A DNA stretch of 64,000 nt from Brucella oryzae (GCA_012103035.1 JAAVLL010000001.1:2082501-2146500), one strand, 5' to 3'. Counted from the stretch's first letter, positions 41,822-53,525 are shown. Notes: generated by a model from the sequence alone, not told the origin. Numbers and translations are program-made.

Positions 41822-41927
41822 ACGATATCGTCGGCAATCCCTTTTCTATTCCCGCACTTTCTCAGGACACAAGCCGAAAAGTGGCAGTGTGCGAGATGCA
41901 CGGAGACTTTTGGAACAGGCGCTTCTG

Positions 41928-41959
41928 CCCCTACTCCCTTCCTCCCCTACTCCCTTCCT
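41928..41959. repeat. 16-bp tandem repeat over a glycosyltransferase stop
   Basis: CCCCTACTCCCTTCCT is repeated exactly twice. The TAG stop of the leftward glycosyltransferase (41931-41933) lies inside the first unit. Because 16 is not a multiple of three, a change in copy number would alter the last residues of that protein. Confidence 0.75.
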
Positions 41960-43068
41960 CATAGACCTTCAGCGTGCGGTCGGCGATCCCGCTCCAGCTA
42001 TAATCTCGCGCAATCCAGTCAATCATTTCCTGCGACTCCTCGTTAGTCAGCGGTTGATCGATCTTCTGCCGCAGCGCATCCTTCAATGCATCGACATCGC
42101 CAAGCGGAAAATAACTCTCCTTTGCAAGCCCCACTTCAACATTGGCGGTGATATCGCTCGCGAGCACATTTAAGCCATACCCCATCGCCTCCAGAAGCGC
42201 GATCGGCATGCCTTCATGGCTGGATGGCAGGACGAAAAGTGAGGCCTGACTGAACAAAGCCGACAGTTCCTCCCCTGAAGTGCACCGGTCAGAACGACAC
42301 CCGGCACAGCTTCAGCTTTGCGCGAACCGTTCCGGCATATTCCGCCGTATATTCCGCCGAACCGATCAGAGCCAGCTTAAGAGAAGGATCGGAAAGCTTC
42401 GCGAAGGCCTCGATGAGATCAAGCTGGCGTTTTTCCGGGACAATACGAGCTACCAGGGCAATGTAGCGGTCAGGCGTCAGACCGTGTTTTTCCAGCCATG
42501 TCTTGTCCTGGCAGGCAGGACGGAGCGTGACGCCGTTTGGAATGAAGGTGATCGGCACATGATAATGCCGTTGCATGGTTTGCGCGATGTCGTTGGACAC
42601 TGCGATACGCGCATTTGCGAAGCGCATCCCGCACCATTCACCAAGCTTGAGCATGGTGCGCGCAAGTCGTCCCCACTTCTGACGATTATAGTCAAAACCA
42701 TGATGCGTCACGATGGTGCGCAATCCCAGCAGTCGCGCCAGCGGAACGGCGAGAGCCGGACCAATTGCATGAATATGCAGGACGTCTGGGCGTTTGAAAC
42801 CTGCCCGCAGCACGCCCAATACCGTATGGACAATCGCCTCGAATTTCATAGAGGTCGGCGCCCGGATCGGCGTTACCCGCACCCCTTCCCAGACGTAAGG
42901 CTGCTTCTTTTCCAGATAAGGACGACGCCCGATAACCTCGACGTCCCATCCTTTCGTCACGTAAAGTCGAGCCAGTTCCTCGACATGCTTTTCCACCCCG
43001 CCCTGCACATTTGGAACACCGCGCAGGCCAAGCATCATGACGCGACGTCGTTTATCGTCTCGGCCCAT
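41931..43068 (-). CDS. Glycosyltransferase family 4
   Basis: About 380 residues. ATG 43068 (MGRDDKRRRVMMLGLRGVPN) overlaps the stop of the upstream transferase (TGATG). GT4 motifs: QGGVEKHVEELARLYVTKGW, DVLHIHAIGPALAVPLARLL, TIVTHHGFDYNRQKWG, VSNDIAQTMQ, YIALVARIVPEKRQLDLIEA and, after a break near 42275, FVLPSSHEGMPIALLEAMGY with the EX7E-type pattern. The C-terminus ends in a 16-bp tandem repeat. Part of an exopolysaccharide cluster. Confidence 0.87.
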
Positions 43069-44309
43069 CACAACGCCCCCAACTCGGCATAAAGTTCCAA
43101 CGTCCGAGTTCTATATGCCTGCGGCGAAATTCGCTACCGGCCCAAATCCGCCCTACATTTCCCATCTTACGCCTGGCTTGCGGAGATAATCTCGCAAAAT
43201 CGCCAAGAACGCGGGCGAGATCATCGACATCGCCCGTACGCGAAACCGTTCCGGTTTCGCCTTCGATAATCATTTCCGGAATTCCGCCAATGTCAGCACC
43301 GATTACCGGCACGCCAAGCGCATAGGCTTCCAGAATGCTGATCGGGGCATTTTCATACCATTCAGACGGCAAAACGAGCGCCTTTGCTTCGCCGATGAGC
43401 CGATGCAGCCGCTCACCCGAAACATAGCCTGCAAATGTAACGTCGCCTCCCGTCTCAGTCGCGAGTGCCTTCAATGATTGCTCCTCAGGCCCAGTGCCTG
43501 CAATGACCAGTTTCTGGCCTGCAATGGCCGCTGCGCGAATGAGGGTACCGATCCCCTTTTCCGGTGCCAATCTTCCGACATAGGTGAAATAATTCCCTCA
43601 TCCGAATAGGGCTTCAGATCGTCCGTATGGGCGAAATTTGGAATGTAGACCAGCTTCTCTTCCGGCCAGCCCCATTCAGCTAGCTTCGCTATATAGAAGC
43701 GGCTCGGCACGACGATACGGTCAAGCGTATTGCGGTAAAGGCCAAGCATGCGATGAATTGCTGTTTCGACGAAAACCAGCCCGCTCAGCGCCGCGGAATT
43801 CTTGATGCATTTGTGAAGCGCCACGTTGTAGATGCGCCCACCCTTGCAGCGTTCGCAGATCTTATTGTGCGACAACATCTTATAGGCCGGACAGGCCAGT
43901 TTCAGGTCGTGTGCTGTCATAACCGTCGGCACACCGGCTTGCTTCAAAACTGGAAAAATCGACGGCGATAAATGATGATAGATATTGTGCGCATGCGCCA
44001 CATTCGGGCGAAAGTGCTCGATCAATGCTTTTATACGGTCGCGTGCTTCCCATGAATAGATGATCTTGCCCGCCTGCACGACTTTGGTGAGCGGACTGCT
44101 TTCCCGGCCATACTCAATTTCCGAAACGAAATAAGACGACCAGTCGGATGCAAAATTATCAGGATGCTGCATGGCGAAAGGAGCCGTTTTCCAGCCGATC
44201 TCAGAAAACAGTTTTATATGGTCGAGAAAACTGTTTCGGCGCCGCCGCGCCGATAAAAGTAATTGTTGATCGCCAGCAGGCGATGTTCCTTATCATTTCC
44301 ATCCGTCAA
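43068..44309 (-). CDS. Glycosyltransferase family 4
   Basis: About 414 residues. The likely start is TTG 44309 (LTDGNDKEHRLLAINNYFYR followed by RGGAETVF), inside the end of the upstream deacetylase gene. Core: KALIEHFRPNVAHAHNIYHH, VPTVMTAHDLKLACPAYKML, VPSRFYIAKLAEWGW, YVGRLAPEKGIGTLI and VLPSEWYENAPISILEAYAL. Breaks near 44230, 43595 and 43125; the last restores AYRTRTLELYAELGAL at the C-terminus. A C-x2-C pair (ICERCKGG) is typical of this subgroup. Coupled on both sides. Confidence 0.84.
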
Positions 44310-45098
44310 GCAGCACCTCGTTGTACACCAAGGCGCGCCAAGGCCTCGCGCACAGAAAGAACAGTCGCCCCGCTTTTACCGCGTGAGATACGAGGCGCTC
44401 AAAGGTTTCAGGCTTGCACCCGAATTCGGTCGGCGTATCGCTGACATCATGCGTATAGAAGACGAGCCAGCCGGGATCGGCATTCAAATCGTCGATCCAG
44501 CGGGTCTGACGTGCCGCCTCACCATCAGGCTGCCTGATTTCCACTGCCTGTAAAAGGCCAGATCGATCATGCCGCGATTAATGCGGTTGCCGCCACCGCG
44601 ACATGTTGCGAAACGATCCGCAAAAGTCGACGCGACATCATGGAAGATGCGCAATAGGGATAAGCGAAATTACGCGGTTCGACACGATCAGGCTCGAATG
44701 CGTCGAGATAAGCGGTGTTGCGCTCCAGATCGGCCACAATGTTCCGGGCGCCCACATAAGGGACCTTGAGATGATTATAGGTATGACAGCCCAGTTCGTG
44801 TCCACGCTCGACCAGCTTCCGGCACCCTTCCTGCGTGATCAGGTTCCTTTTGGCTTCTTTCGTGCCGACCAGATTTCCTGCAATATAAAAGTGCCATGCG
44901 CTCTGTACTTGTCGAGAATCGCCGCCCCGTGCTTTCCGCCGTATCGGGCACATCATCGAATGTGAAAGTGATGATCCGCTCGTTCTTCGGCAGGCAGAAT
45001 GGACGTAATGGAAACCGGCTACTGATAATATCATTCAGCCGAATAGCATACCATTCCAGGCGACTGCGCGCCCTGTCGAGACTATACATTTCCACCAT
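44293..45098 (-). CDS. Polysaccharide deacetylase-family protein
   Basis: About 270 residues. N-terminus MVEMYSLDRARSRLEWYAIR, then IITFTFDDVPDTAESTG with the metal-binding aspartates, HELGCHTYNHLKVPYVGARN with zinc histidines, and FAYPYCA. The C-terminus DPGWLVFYTHDVSDTPTEFG carries the second conserved histidine. Breaks near 44925 and 44560 divide it. It overlaps the next transferase by 17 bases. The second carbohydrate-esterase-4 type gene in the window after 12600-13313. Confidence 0.8.
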
Positions 45099-45117
45099 TG
45101 CCCCAGCTCCCCAAAAG

Positions 45118-45600
45118 CTATTTCAGACAAGTTTTTCCTTTGCCTGCAAGCGCAACCCGAAGACAACAACCATTATGCCCACCATTCTGAAAGAACGTAT
45201 TTCTCATACAAGACATGTATAATCCGTAAAGACAAAAGCGAATATAAAGGAGCGTTAATATAAGATCGTTGTCTGTGCTTTCTGATTTCCTAATATATCG
45301 AAGCGGAGAGGCCGTTATCCAGATAAGTGTCAGAATTAAACCGATAACACCAGCATTGATCATCATATCCAAGACAGAACTAGGCGCATTGAAGGCGGTG
45401 GTGTTCCTGTGCACATGGTGCCGCGCCCTGTGCCAGCCAATACGGGTTCAATGACGTCAGTACTCTGATAAATCGCGCCGGCGGCGGCACTAATATCTGT
45501 ATAGGGATTGGCGCCTATCCAGATGAATAGGAACATGCAGAGAAGACGAACAGCCCGACGGCTGACAAGGCCTCCGACTGTATCCCTTCACGCCAATGAA
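45118..45600 (-). pseudogene. O-antigen ligase-family remnant
   Basis: N-terminal part ALSAVGLFVFSAC and FLFIWIGANPYTDISAAAGA is followed, after only about 25 residues and a frame break near 45415, by the C-terminal family segment HVHRNTTAFNAPSSVLDMMI, NAGVIGLILTLIWITASPLR. A full ligase or polymerase has some 400 residues; here about 160 remain and the central membrane helices are missing. Single-base errors cannot explain this; an internal deletion (in the strain or the assembly) is more likely. It sits between the Wzz-like gene and the deacetylase. Confidence 0.6.
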
Positions 45601-45607
45601 CCGATAT

Positions 45608-47135
45608 TCAGGCCATATTCTCACGGTTTCGGCGCCACGCGCCAAGATAGCCCAAACCGAGCGCGAGAACTACACCAAGCCCAATCCCGGCAATGCCGCC
45701 CCAGCTCCCAACACCACGGTTTTAGGTGGCCAGCTGCGACCGATCGGAGGAACGGCGGTCGAAATGATCCGAATATTGGTTGCATCGAGCTGCTGGCGCT
45801 GGCTCGTTTCCGAAGAACGGGTCAGGAACGTATTATAGATCGATACTTTCACGGCCATGTCACGTTCGAGGTCCGAAAGCTGAACTTGCGCATCATTGTC
45901 AAGCGCGACGGCAGACCGTGCGGAAGCTGCCTGTGCATTAAGCGCGGCTACAACGGCATGTGCCTGATCAAGGTCAACCTTGGCCGATTGCAGGATACGC
46001 GCCCGTTCCTGCACCATCTGCTGTTCCAGCCCCGCAAGCTGACGTTCCGTATTTATAAGTTCCGGATAACGCGGCCCATAGGTCATGGCAAGAGCATCGT
46101 AGCGCTGTTTCAGCGACGCATATTGTCCACGCAAGTTTGTCATTGTGGGTGACTGCAAAGTGCTTGCCGGACTGACTGCACTGCCCGTATCTCTTGTCAG
46201 CTCCTGATAGCGCGTGCTCGCATCGGCAACTCGGGCTTTGGCATCCACCAGCTTGGAGTTGATCTGCGTCATCGACTGGGTGCTGACGAGTTCGCCACCC
46301 GCGGTCTGCAAACCATGTGCCCTGCGAAACGTTGCAACTTTCTCTTCCGCTTCGGTTGCTGCTTTCTGTAAGGAGGTCAGGCGTTCGGATAGAGCGGCAG
46401 CAGCGCGCCCTGCACCATCTGCATCTGCCTGTGCAACTTCTTCCTGAAAGGCATTCGCCAGCGAATCGGCAACTTTCACGGATTTCTCCGGATTATCCGT
46501 CCAGACGGCAATCGTAATCAGATAGGATCGTTCAGGCCGTGCGACATTGATCCGTTGCGAAAGTGCGCGAACCGCCGTCAGGGTATCATCTTTTGGACCC
46601 GCCGGTTTGCTGAGACCCAACATAGCGCGAAGATCAAAACCGGTGGCGGAGGAACAAACTCCTCATCCTCGTTCAGTTTCAAATCCGTTACGACCCGCCG
46701 GAGTACGTTGCCGGATGTCAGGATACGCATCTTGCTTTCGATATCGAGAATCTGACTATCCGCCTGCAGACTCTGGGCATAGACGTCGTTGGGCAACAAC
46801 TGAAGCCCCGAAGGTGGAACCAGCAAGTCCGTATAGGCTGTGTATCGCGGCTTTGCCGTCATGCCATAAGCGAACCCGGCCATGCCTCCTATTATTGCAA
46901 ATGCCGCAATCAAAACCCACCGCGCACGCATCCAGGCCAATGCTTCAAACAGATCGAGTTCAGGCAGCATCAGCCCCTTCTTTGCGGGAGCAACCGTTTC
47001 AGAAACCTTTTGTGTCTCACGAACAACATGCGTTTCGTGCCTGACTGCGCGTAGACGGTCATCGACAGAAGCCAGATTTTCACTGTCCATCTCCGTTACC
47101 CGTGCTTTCAAGGCGAGGTCGCGCAAAGTGTACAT
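45608..47135 (-). CDS. Wzz/GumC-type polysaccharide co-polymerase
   Basis: About 510 residues. After a cytosolic leader, TM1 is WVLIAAFAIIGGMAGFAYGM, followed by PRYTAYTDLLVPPSGLQLLP (Wzz domain), a long periplasmic coiled coil (LSERLTSLQKAATEAEEKVA, ERQLAGLEQQMVQERARILQ), and TM2 IAGIGLGVVLALGLGYLGAW before RRNRENMA and the stop. Breaks near 46620 and 45692 (GGGG run). No Walker motifs follow, so the autokinase domain of ExoP/Wzc-type proteins is absent. It controls chain length of the polymer made by this cluster. Confidence 0.85.
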
Positions 47136-47265
47136 TAGTCGTTCCTAAAGTTCCCTGAGTAGCGTGAACATCGCGCCACTGTTTTTCTTAGGCTTAAAGA
47201 TTAAAAATTCGGTTAATGAAAAGCAATCATCTGCAAAAGTGTCACTAAAATGCAAATGACCGTCA

Positions 47266-47499
47266 TTAATCCTGTAGTTTCTCATAAATTTCAGGCGACA
47301 TGCTTGGCATCCCATGTTTTTCGGGATTAAGAGAAAGGGAGGCATTTATCTCACCATCAGAAACTTTACGGAAAATAATCCGGTTCTCTGCCATAAGCTT
47401 CTCTTGAAATTCCAAGCGTCTTTTATTCTCCCAGAAGTACGCTGGGCTAGAGCGGCTCGAAAATTCGGTATGGAAACTTGAAACGCCATTGGTCGACAT
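47266..47499 (-). CDS. Small hypothetical protein (doubtful)
   Basis: A 77-residue frame from ATG 47499 with AGGACAGT upstream: MSTNGVSSFHTEFSSRSSPA, later NRIIFRKVSDGEINASLSLN. No domain recognised. It lies upstream of the Wzz-like gene on the same strand but its first 22 bases overlap the divergent flippase start. It may be real or chance. Confidence 0.35.
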   Translation of the reverse strand: MSTNGVSSFHTEFSSRSSPAYFWENKRRLEFQEKLMAENRIIFRKVSDGEINASLSLNPEKHGMPSMSPEIYEKLQD

Positions 47500-48903
47500 T
47501 ACTGTCCTACGCAGCTTCTAGCGGCAGCCTTTTCGCAGCAAACATCGCACAGCTTTTACATTTGCTATTCTGGCGCGATATCTCGGCTCTCACGAATTCG
47601 GTCTGTTCGTAACGGTGATGGCAGTTTGCAGCATTGCTACCTTCATCTGTGGTCTTGGGGAGCTGAATGCCTTGTACGTCGCGTGGCACAGGATCGAGCG
47701 ATCTACCCGGCAATGCTTGGCCACAATCTCATTCTCATCGCAATAACTGGCGTCATCCTCGTCGCCGCCGGGATGGTGATATTACCAATCTGGCTGAGCA
47801 GTTCTCCAGAGTTTACAGAAAATCCAGCCGGACTTTTCCTGTTGCTTGTCACGAATATTGTGCTGGTGCGTCTCATTCTGCTGGTCGAACAGATTTATAT
47901 AGCACATACCGATTTTGTATCCGCCAATCTCTCAGTCGTCGGGTTTGCCATTGCCCGCACTATTGGCGCGGTAATCGCCTGCCTTGTATTCGGGGTCTCG
48001 ACGGTTGTCGGATGGGCCTATTGGCAGTTTGGGGTTCATATATTAGTTGCTGTTGTTTACGCCTTGTTCTTGCGCAGGCTCGGTCAGCCACAATACATGA
48101 TCGTGCGCGACGAACTGCGGCTCGGCCTCATGTTTGCATCGCAGTTCATCTTCAAGGCAGTGCGCCAGAATGCCGATCTTCTGCTACTCGGCACATTGAT
48201 GCCGCCAAGCGTTGTCGGCAGTTACGGTGTCACCCGCCGCATCATCGACAGCAGCACATTGACAATCGAAGCGATGAACCGTCTAGTCTACCCCCATCTG
48301 GCTCGTGCAAGCGCAAACGGCATACATCATGCTCTGCCAATCACGATGCGCCTGCTCGGCGCCGCATTTGCAATCGGCATATTCACATCGCTGACTGTAT
48401 TTATTATTGCGCCTTACCTGCCATATCTGTTCGGCAGTGAATACGACACGCTGGTTTCCTTCTGCCGCACACTTTGCTGGATCACGGTGTTTGTTGCCTT
48501 GTGGTCGATAGCAGTCGATCTTCTGGGCGCGGCGAGCCAGCACAGCTACCGCACTGCGGTCTTGAACACTGGCAATATTCTGGGCGCACCATTTCTGGCA
48601 TTGGCTACCTGGTATGCACCAATCACCGGAACTTTCGCGGCCATTTACGTAATTGAAATCAGTATCGTGCTGGCATCGTGAGCTGCGTTATCTACCTCGT
48701 TCGCCGGAGTCGTGATGCGGAAGAGAAAAAGGCGCTTTCAAGCAGTTGGGGCTTAGATCGCGCATATCTCTGGGATGATCTCATCACGATAGACAAGAAC
48801 AAGCAGCGTGTGCTTAGCCCGGTCAGAATATGGTCCCGTATTGCGAGGCCTACAAGAAAAGCAGATGCGGCCAGTCGCAAGATTTTCATCACGGCTCTCT
48901 TAG
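47478..48903 (+). CDS. Polysaccharide flippase (Wzx/MOP type)
   Basis: About 475 residues, 12 or more membrane segments. The N-terminus reads (TTG)KRHWSTLLSYAASSGSLFAA, NIAQLFTFAILARYLGSHEF with breaks near 47557 and 47655. The body has FASQFIFKAVRQNADLLLLG and GSYGVTRRIIDSSTLTIEAM, typical of lipopolysaccharide flippases. A break near 48681 joins ISIVLAS to WSCVIYLVRRSRDAEEK. If one more base is missing, the frame closes at TAG 48901-48903, overlapping the convergent GT2 stop. An ATG at 47470 would be the start if one T is missing. Confidence 0.8.
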
Positions 48904-49879
48904 AACCTTGCTTTCGATCCAGTCGGTTGGTTTGCGACGCGGCTGAAAAAGCCGAGCGGAAGTGCAGCCGCATGAAATATCCATGCGACCACTGCATAGA
49001 CACCCAATTCGATACTACGTGACCGAACAGACATTACCACAAACGGAACCGCCACAATTACGGCTGCTACCAGAATTGCCAGCGGCCATCCCGGCACGAG
49101 AATAAGAGAGGCGATAATCGCCAGCCACCAAAGATAAACCGCACCCCAAAGCCGTAGTTCCGGCAGTTCACGGAACAAGTTTTTCTGATGTGGGCGCCCG
49201 ATCGCGGCGCGCAACACTTCACCAGTCCCACGCAGATATTTGCTTCTCCATCGTCGAACCAGGAGCTTGTATGCAGTCATCGTATAGCCAAAATGCTGTA
49301 CGAAAGGACGATCAAACGATATAGCTTCCAGCCATTGGTACGCAGGCGAACCCCGCATCAAACTCTTCATGGCCATGAAGATTACGATCCGAAAATATCC
49401 TGCTTGCTCGATCGCGCTGCGTCTGTAAAGCCCGCCGCCATTCATGCGATCAATGTCACCTGTGCGTGCTTCGGGTGAGTGTCGTTTCGCACGGCGCTGG
49501 AACTCCAGACTTTCCAAAATCTGGTCCACCACATGGCCTGTCACGCCGCCCACATCAGGATGCTTGTCGAAGTAATCGAGTGCCTCCGGCAGAAATCAGG
49601 CTCGAGTATCATGTCGCCGTCAATCAGGCAGATATAGGGCTGTGTCGAATACTGAAAGCCCAGCTGCGGACCCAGACCACAGCTGGGCTGTGCCGGCGGC
49701 ACGATCTGTACAACCCTGATTGGATAGGATCGTGCAATCTCCGTTGTGCGATCCGTGGAACCACTATCGGCCACGATCACTTCCACTTTTCCGCCAGGCA
49801 GAGCTTTCAACGCGCTCTCCACAGCCTCGGCGATGCGCTCTTCCTCATTCAAAGTTTTGATGATAATCGAAACTGACAT
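48900..49879 (-). CDS. Glycosyltransferase family 2 with C-terminal membrane anchor
   Basis: About 328 residues. ATG 49879: [40 protein letters not shown], metal site [15 protein letters not shown], then [40 protein letters not shown]. Two hydrophobic segments near the C-terminus ([40 protein letters not shown]) anchor it. Breaks near 49600-49555, 49385 and 49340. Convergent with the flippase and divergent from a FemAB/CelD-like acyltransferase gene. Confidence 0.84.
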
Positions 49880-50056
49880 CGTTACCCTATTTGCGAGAAA
49901 GCATGTGCATAGCAATCTAATGGCTGGAGGCAGTCAAGCCAGCATTTCATAGTGTTCTTTAGTTTCAAATCTACTAAACACTTTATCTATCAAATGAAAT
50001 TCGGCGTACTCACATAATTGAGATTTCCTAAGTTTAGCAGGCTCTGAAAGAACTTT

Positions 50057-51177
50057 ATGCTGGCCTCTGATTTTGATATTCGCGTTCATAAGAACACTGA
50101 ACAGTTATCCACCGACTGGCCGGATGCTGATGACAAAACCGGCAGCGCATTTTTGTGTTTCAGGCCAGGTCCTTCCTAAAGGCATGGGAAGCAAGTTACG
50201 GGCAAAAATCCGGTGTGCAATTATGCTTGACCGAGGTTCGCCAGCACGACGGTGTACCACTTCTTTTCTGCCGCTCGCTATTACCCGTGTCTACGGTTCC
50301 CGGGTGCTTTCATTTATCGATGAAGGCGTAAGCGACTATAACGGGCCCATCGTGTTTCCAGCTGCAGCGCAGCTGTCTCAAGACACGGCGATACGTATTC
50401 TCGAATCTGTTGTCGCGACGGTCCCTTCTCACGATGTGATCGCATTCTGCAAAATGCCGGAGTACATCGAAGGCGTTGCCAATCCTTTGTGGCAGCTAAC
50501 AAACCTGCCATCAGAAGCATCAACACACGCGATTTCCTGACACGCCCAATGGAGGAGATCGAGCAATCTATACAAGGCATAAAAACCTCAAAAGCGTGAC
50601 AGGACACTTCAAAAACTGGACGGATTTCATTTTTATGTGACGCGAACCAAAGCCGAACGGCAGTCTGTGCTCGAGACCATGTTACGTCAGAAACAACGGC
50701 GTTTCGAAGAAACTATGGTCCCAGGTTTCGATGCCCATCCTGAAAAACAACGTTTTTCGAGGAAGCCACCGAGCAGCTTGCCCGGTATGATGCTTTGCAT
50801 CTTTCAGCACTCACAATTGGAGAAACAATATTGGCCACTATGTGGAGCGTCGTTCGCAATGGCCATTACTGTGCAATGATTACCACTTTTGAAGACGGCA
50901 AGTGGAGCAAATTTTCACCGGGCAAAGTAATAATTTTGCGTCTGCTGCATATGCTTAAAGCAGACGGCTACCGATGTTTCGATATGGGCTATGGAGACGA
51001 ACCATGGAAGCAGGGGCTGCGCGACCAGACTGTCCCTTTGCGGGACTATATTCGCGTGACCACTCTTCGGGGCGCATGTCGCGATTTCTCGGCCGATCCC
51101 TGGAATGGGTACGCGCCACCGCGGTTTACCACAGGTTGCGCCCGCTGAAATGGCAGTTATTGCGCAGACTTCGATAA
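50057..51177 (+). CDS. FemAB/CelD-like GNAT acyltransferase
   Basis: About 378 residues. ATG 50057 starts MLASDFDIRVHKNTEQLSTD. After a break near 50160 comes ARSFLKAWEASYGQKSGVQL, PLLFLPLAITRVYGSRVLSF, and in the C-terminal GNAT half FHFYVTRTKAERQSVLETML, YDALHLSALTIGETILATMW, SKFSPGKVIILRLLHMLKAD, FDMGYGDEPWKQGL. Further breaks near 50538, 50590, 50755 and 51075. Proteins of this kind (CelD/BcsL) occur in cellulose and exopolysaccharide clusters and are thought to acylate sugars. Its stop is 3 bases from the phoR stop. Confidence 0.75.
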
Positions 51178-51179
51178 AA

Positions 51180-52471
51180 CTACGTCGCGCGCATTGGCAG
51201 ACGCACCGTAAACGTCGACCCTTCACCCAACTGTGAACGAACAACCAGACGGCCGCGATGGCGCGCAAGAATATGCTTAACGATGGCAAGACCAAGACCT
51301 GTGCCCTTTTGGGCCCGGCTTGTTTCCACATTGATCCGGTAAAAGCGTTCTGTCAAACGCGGCAAATGCTCAGCTGCGATGCCCGGACCGAAATCCTGAA
51401 CCGACGCAACGACTTCCGGCGCGCTGCCACTATCGTCCTCATCGAGTTTGACGATAACACGTTTGCCTGCCTGTCCGTATTTGCAGGCATTCTCGACGAG
51501 GTTTTGGAAGACCTGAATAAGCTCATCACGCGCACCGGTGACCATAACAGGATGATCGGGCAGGTTGCGCCCGATACTAATATCGAGGCCCGCTGCCAAC
51601 GGCGTCAGTGTATCAGCGACGTGATTGAGAACGGCAGTCATGTCAACGCATTCATTGACCGTCAAATGCGCTCGCATTTCAAGTCGTGACAGAGACAAAA
51701 GATCATCGATCAGGCGCGACATGCGCTCAGCCTGTTTCTGCATTATGTCCAGGAAACGATCTCGCGCAGCCTCATCGTTTCGGGCTGGTCCTTGTAACGT
51801 TTCAATGAATCCGCGAAGCGACGCGAGAGGCGTCCGCAATTCATGGCTCGCATTCGCAATGAAGTCCGAACGCATGCGATCAATGCGACGCGTCTCGCTT
51901 TGGTCGCGAAACAGCAGAACAAAAGTTCAGGTCTTCCATCCTTACCCGGCAAAGCCTTGACCATGGCCTTGAACCAGCGATCAATAGGGACGCGTTCGAA
52001 ATACTCAATGCTTCGCGCCTCGCCGTCTGCAATAACGCCTTGAATGAGCGCGTGCATTTCCGGCGCACGAAACCGCAGATAAAGCGCTGTGCCAATTTCC
52101 AGTGACTGGAATGCGTCGATAGCCGCAGAATTTATGAATAAAACTGTGCCGCTATGATCGAAGACGATCATCGGATCAGCCAGAAGGTCTCCCAGACGCT
52201 CGCCCGACACTCCCGCCATTTCGGTGGGCGCTATGTTCTTCACCGGTGCTTCATCTGGCTCACTGCTCGCAACTTCACTTGCAAGCCACACAGCGCCAAG
52301 AACGACAACAGCCAGAAGACCTGCGCGAAACCAGAATGGAAGATCGAGGGCCAACACGCAGACCGCAAGAACAATGCTGGCGATCACAACGCCCTTGACC
52401 CGGAGAAGCGGTTCGAAAATCGAGTTCTCGGCTTCTGATTCTGGACCGGTGCGGTTGCCTGCCTCGCTCAT
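51180..52471 (-). CDS. phoR: Phosphate regulon sensor kinase PhoR
   Basis: About 431 residues. Two hydrophobic segments near the N-terminus (VVIASIVLAVCVLALDLPFW, AGLLAVVVLGAVWLASEVAS), a PAS domain (LGDLLADPMIVFDHSGTVLF), then HisKA with phospho-acceptor FIANASHELRTPLASLRGFI and HATPase boxes NLVENACKYGQAGKRV, DFGPGIAAEHLPRLTERFYR, KGTGLGLAIVKHIL. One break near 51920 joins LFCC to LLFRDQSETRRIDRMRS. PhoR senses phosphate limitation through the Pst transporter and PhoU. pstSCAB-phoUB, which often follow phoR in rhizobia, are not adjacent here. Confidence 0.88.
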
Positions 52472-52584
52472 GCTGTTTCCTTCTGCGGTTGTGGCATCGA
52501 CTTTATCCGGAAATGTTCGAACGTCCTTTACGGAACTTCCAAACAGCCCATATCATGCTTTGATATAAACGAAAGGGAATTGCC

Positions 52585-53525
52585 GTGGGTGACAGTTCAA
52601 AGACAGCTAACAAAAAGAAAGACAAAAAGACACTGCAAAACCAGCTGACAAGCCAATCAAGCTGAAAATTGGCGGTGTGGGGCGTTCGTTTGACATAAGC
52701 GATCCCAAATTGCCGAAATGGATCGACGACAATGCACTGCAGTCGGGTGGATATCCTTATCCATCCAAGATGAAGTCAGATGAATATGAAGAGACGCTTG
52801 AGCGACTTCAAATCGAACTCGTCAAACTGCAATACTGGCTTCAGGATACAGGCGGACGTGTCATCAGCGTTTTCGAGGGACGCGACGCTGCAGGCAAGGG
52901 CGGAACCATTTTACAATCCGCGAGTTCATGAATCCAAGAACCGCACGTAATGTTGCCTTGCCTAAGCCGACCGAAACCGAACAGGGGCAATGGTATTTCC
53001 AGCGCTATGTTGCACATTTTCCAACTGCGGGTGAGTTCGTCACATTTGACCGCTCATGGTATAATCGTGCCGGCGTTGAGCGTGTGATGGGTTTTGCACC
53101 CAAACGCAACTGGAGACGTTCTTGACCGAGACACCCGATTTCGAGCGTATGATCGTTACAGACGGCATTCATCTATTCAAATTCTGGCTGGATATCGGTC
53201 AGGAAATGCAGCTCAAGCGCTTTCATGAACGCCGTCACAGCCTACTTAAAACTGGAAGTTCTCACCGATGGACGTGGCGGGCATTTCTCGCTGGAATAGC
53301 TATTCCGAAGCACTCCACACAATGCTCGAAAGAACCGACACAGGTTACGCCCCTTGGACAATCATCCGTTCGAATGACAAGAGGCGCGCCAGACTGGCTG
53401 CAATCCGGCGCATCCTTTTGACATTGCCCTATGAAGGCCGAGACCTTCAGGCAATTGGGGCCGAGGATCAATCGATCATCGGGCGTGGCTCTACATTCGT
53501 CACCTCGTCATCGGCGGAGATATAA
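52585..53525 (+). CDS. ppk2: Polyphosphate kinase 2
   Basis: PPK2 transfers phosphate between polyphosphate and nucleoside diphosphates. About 315 residues. Start GTG 52585 after AAAGGGAAT, then a lysine-rich leader ([10 protein letters not shown]) broken near 52638. Core: [13 protein letters not shown] (Walker A), [20 protein letters not shown] after [38 protein letters not shown] (Walker B and lid), [24 protein letters not shown] segment near 53370. Breaks near 52908, 53115, 53250. The 3' end overlaps the convergent GT2 by 58 bases. Divergent from phoR, a functional pairing in phosphate metabolism. Confidence 0.87.

Noticed and set aside
42280..43092. 270-residue plus-strand open frame
   Set aside because: Antisense to a GT4 gene with clear family motifs.
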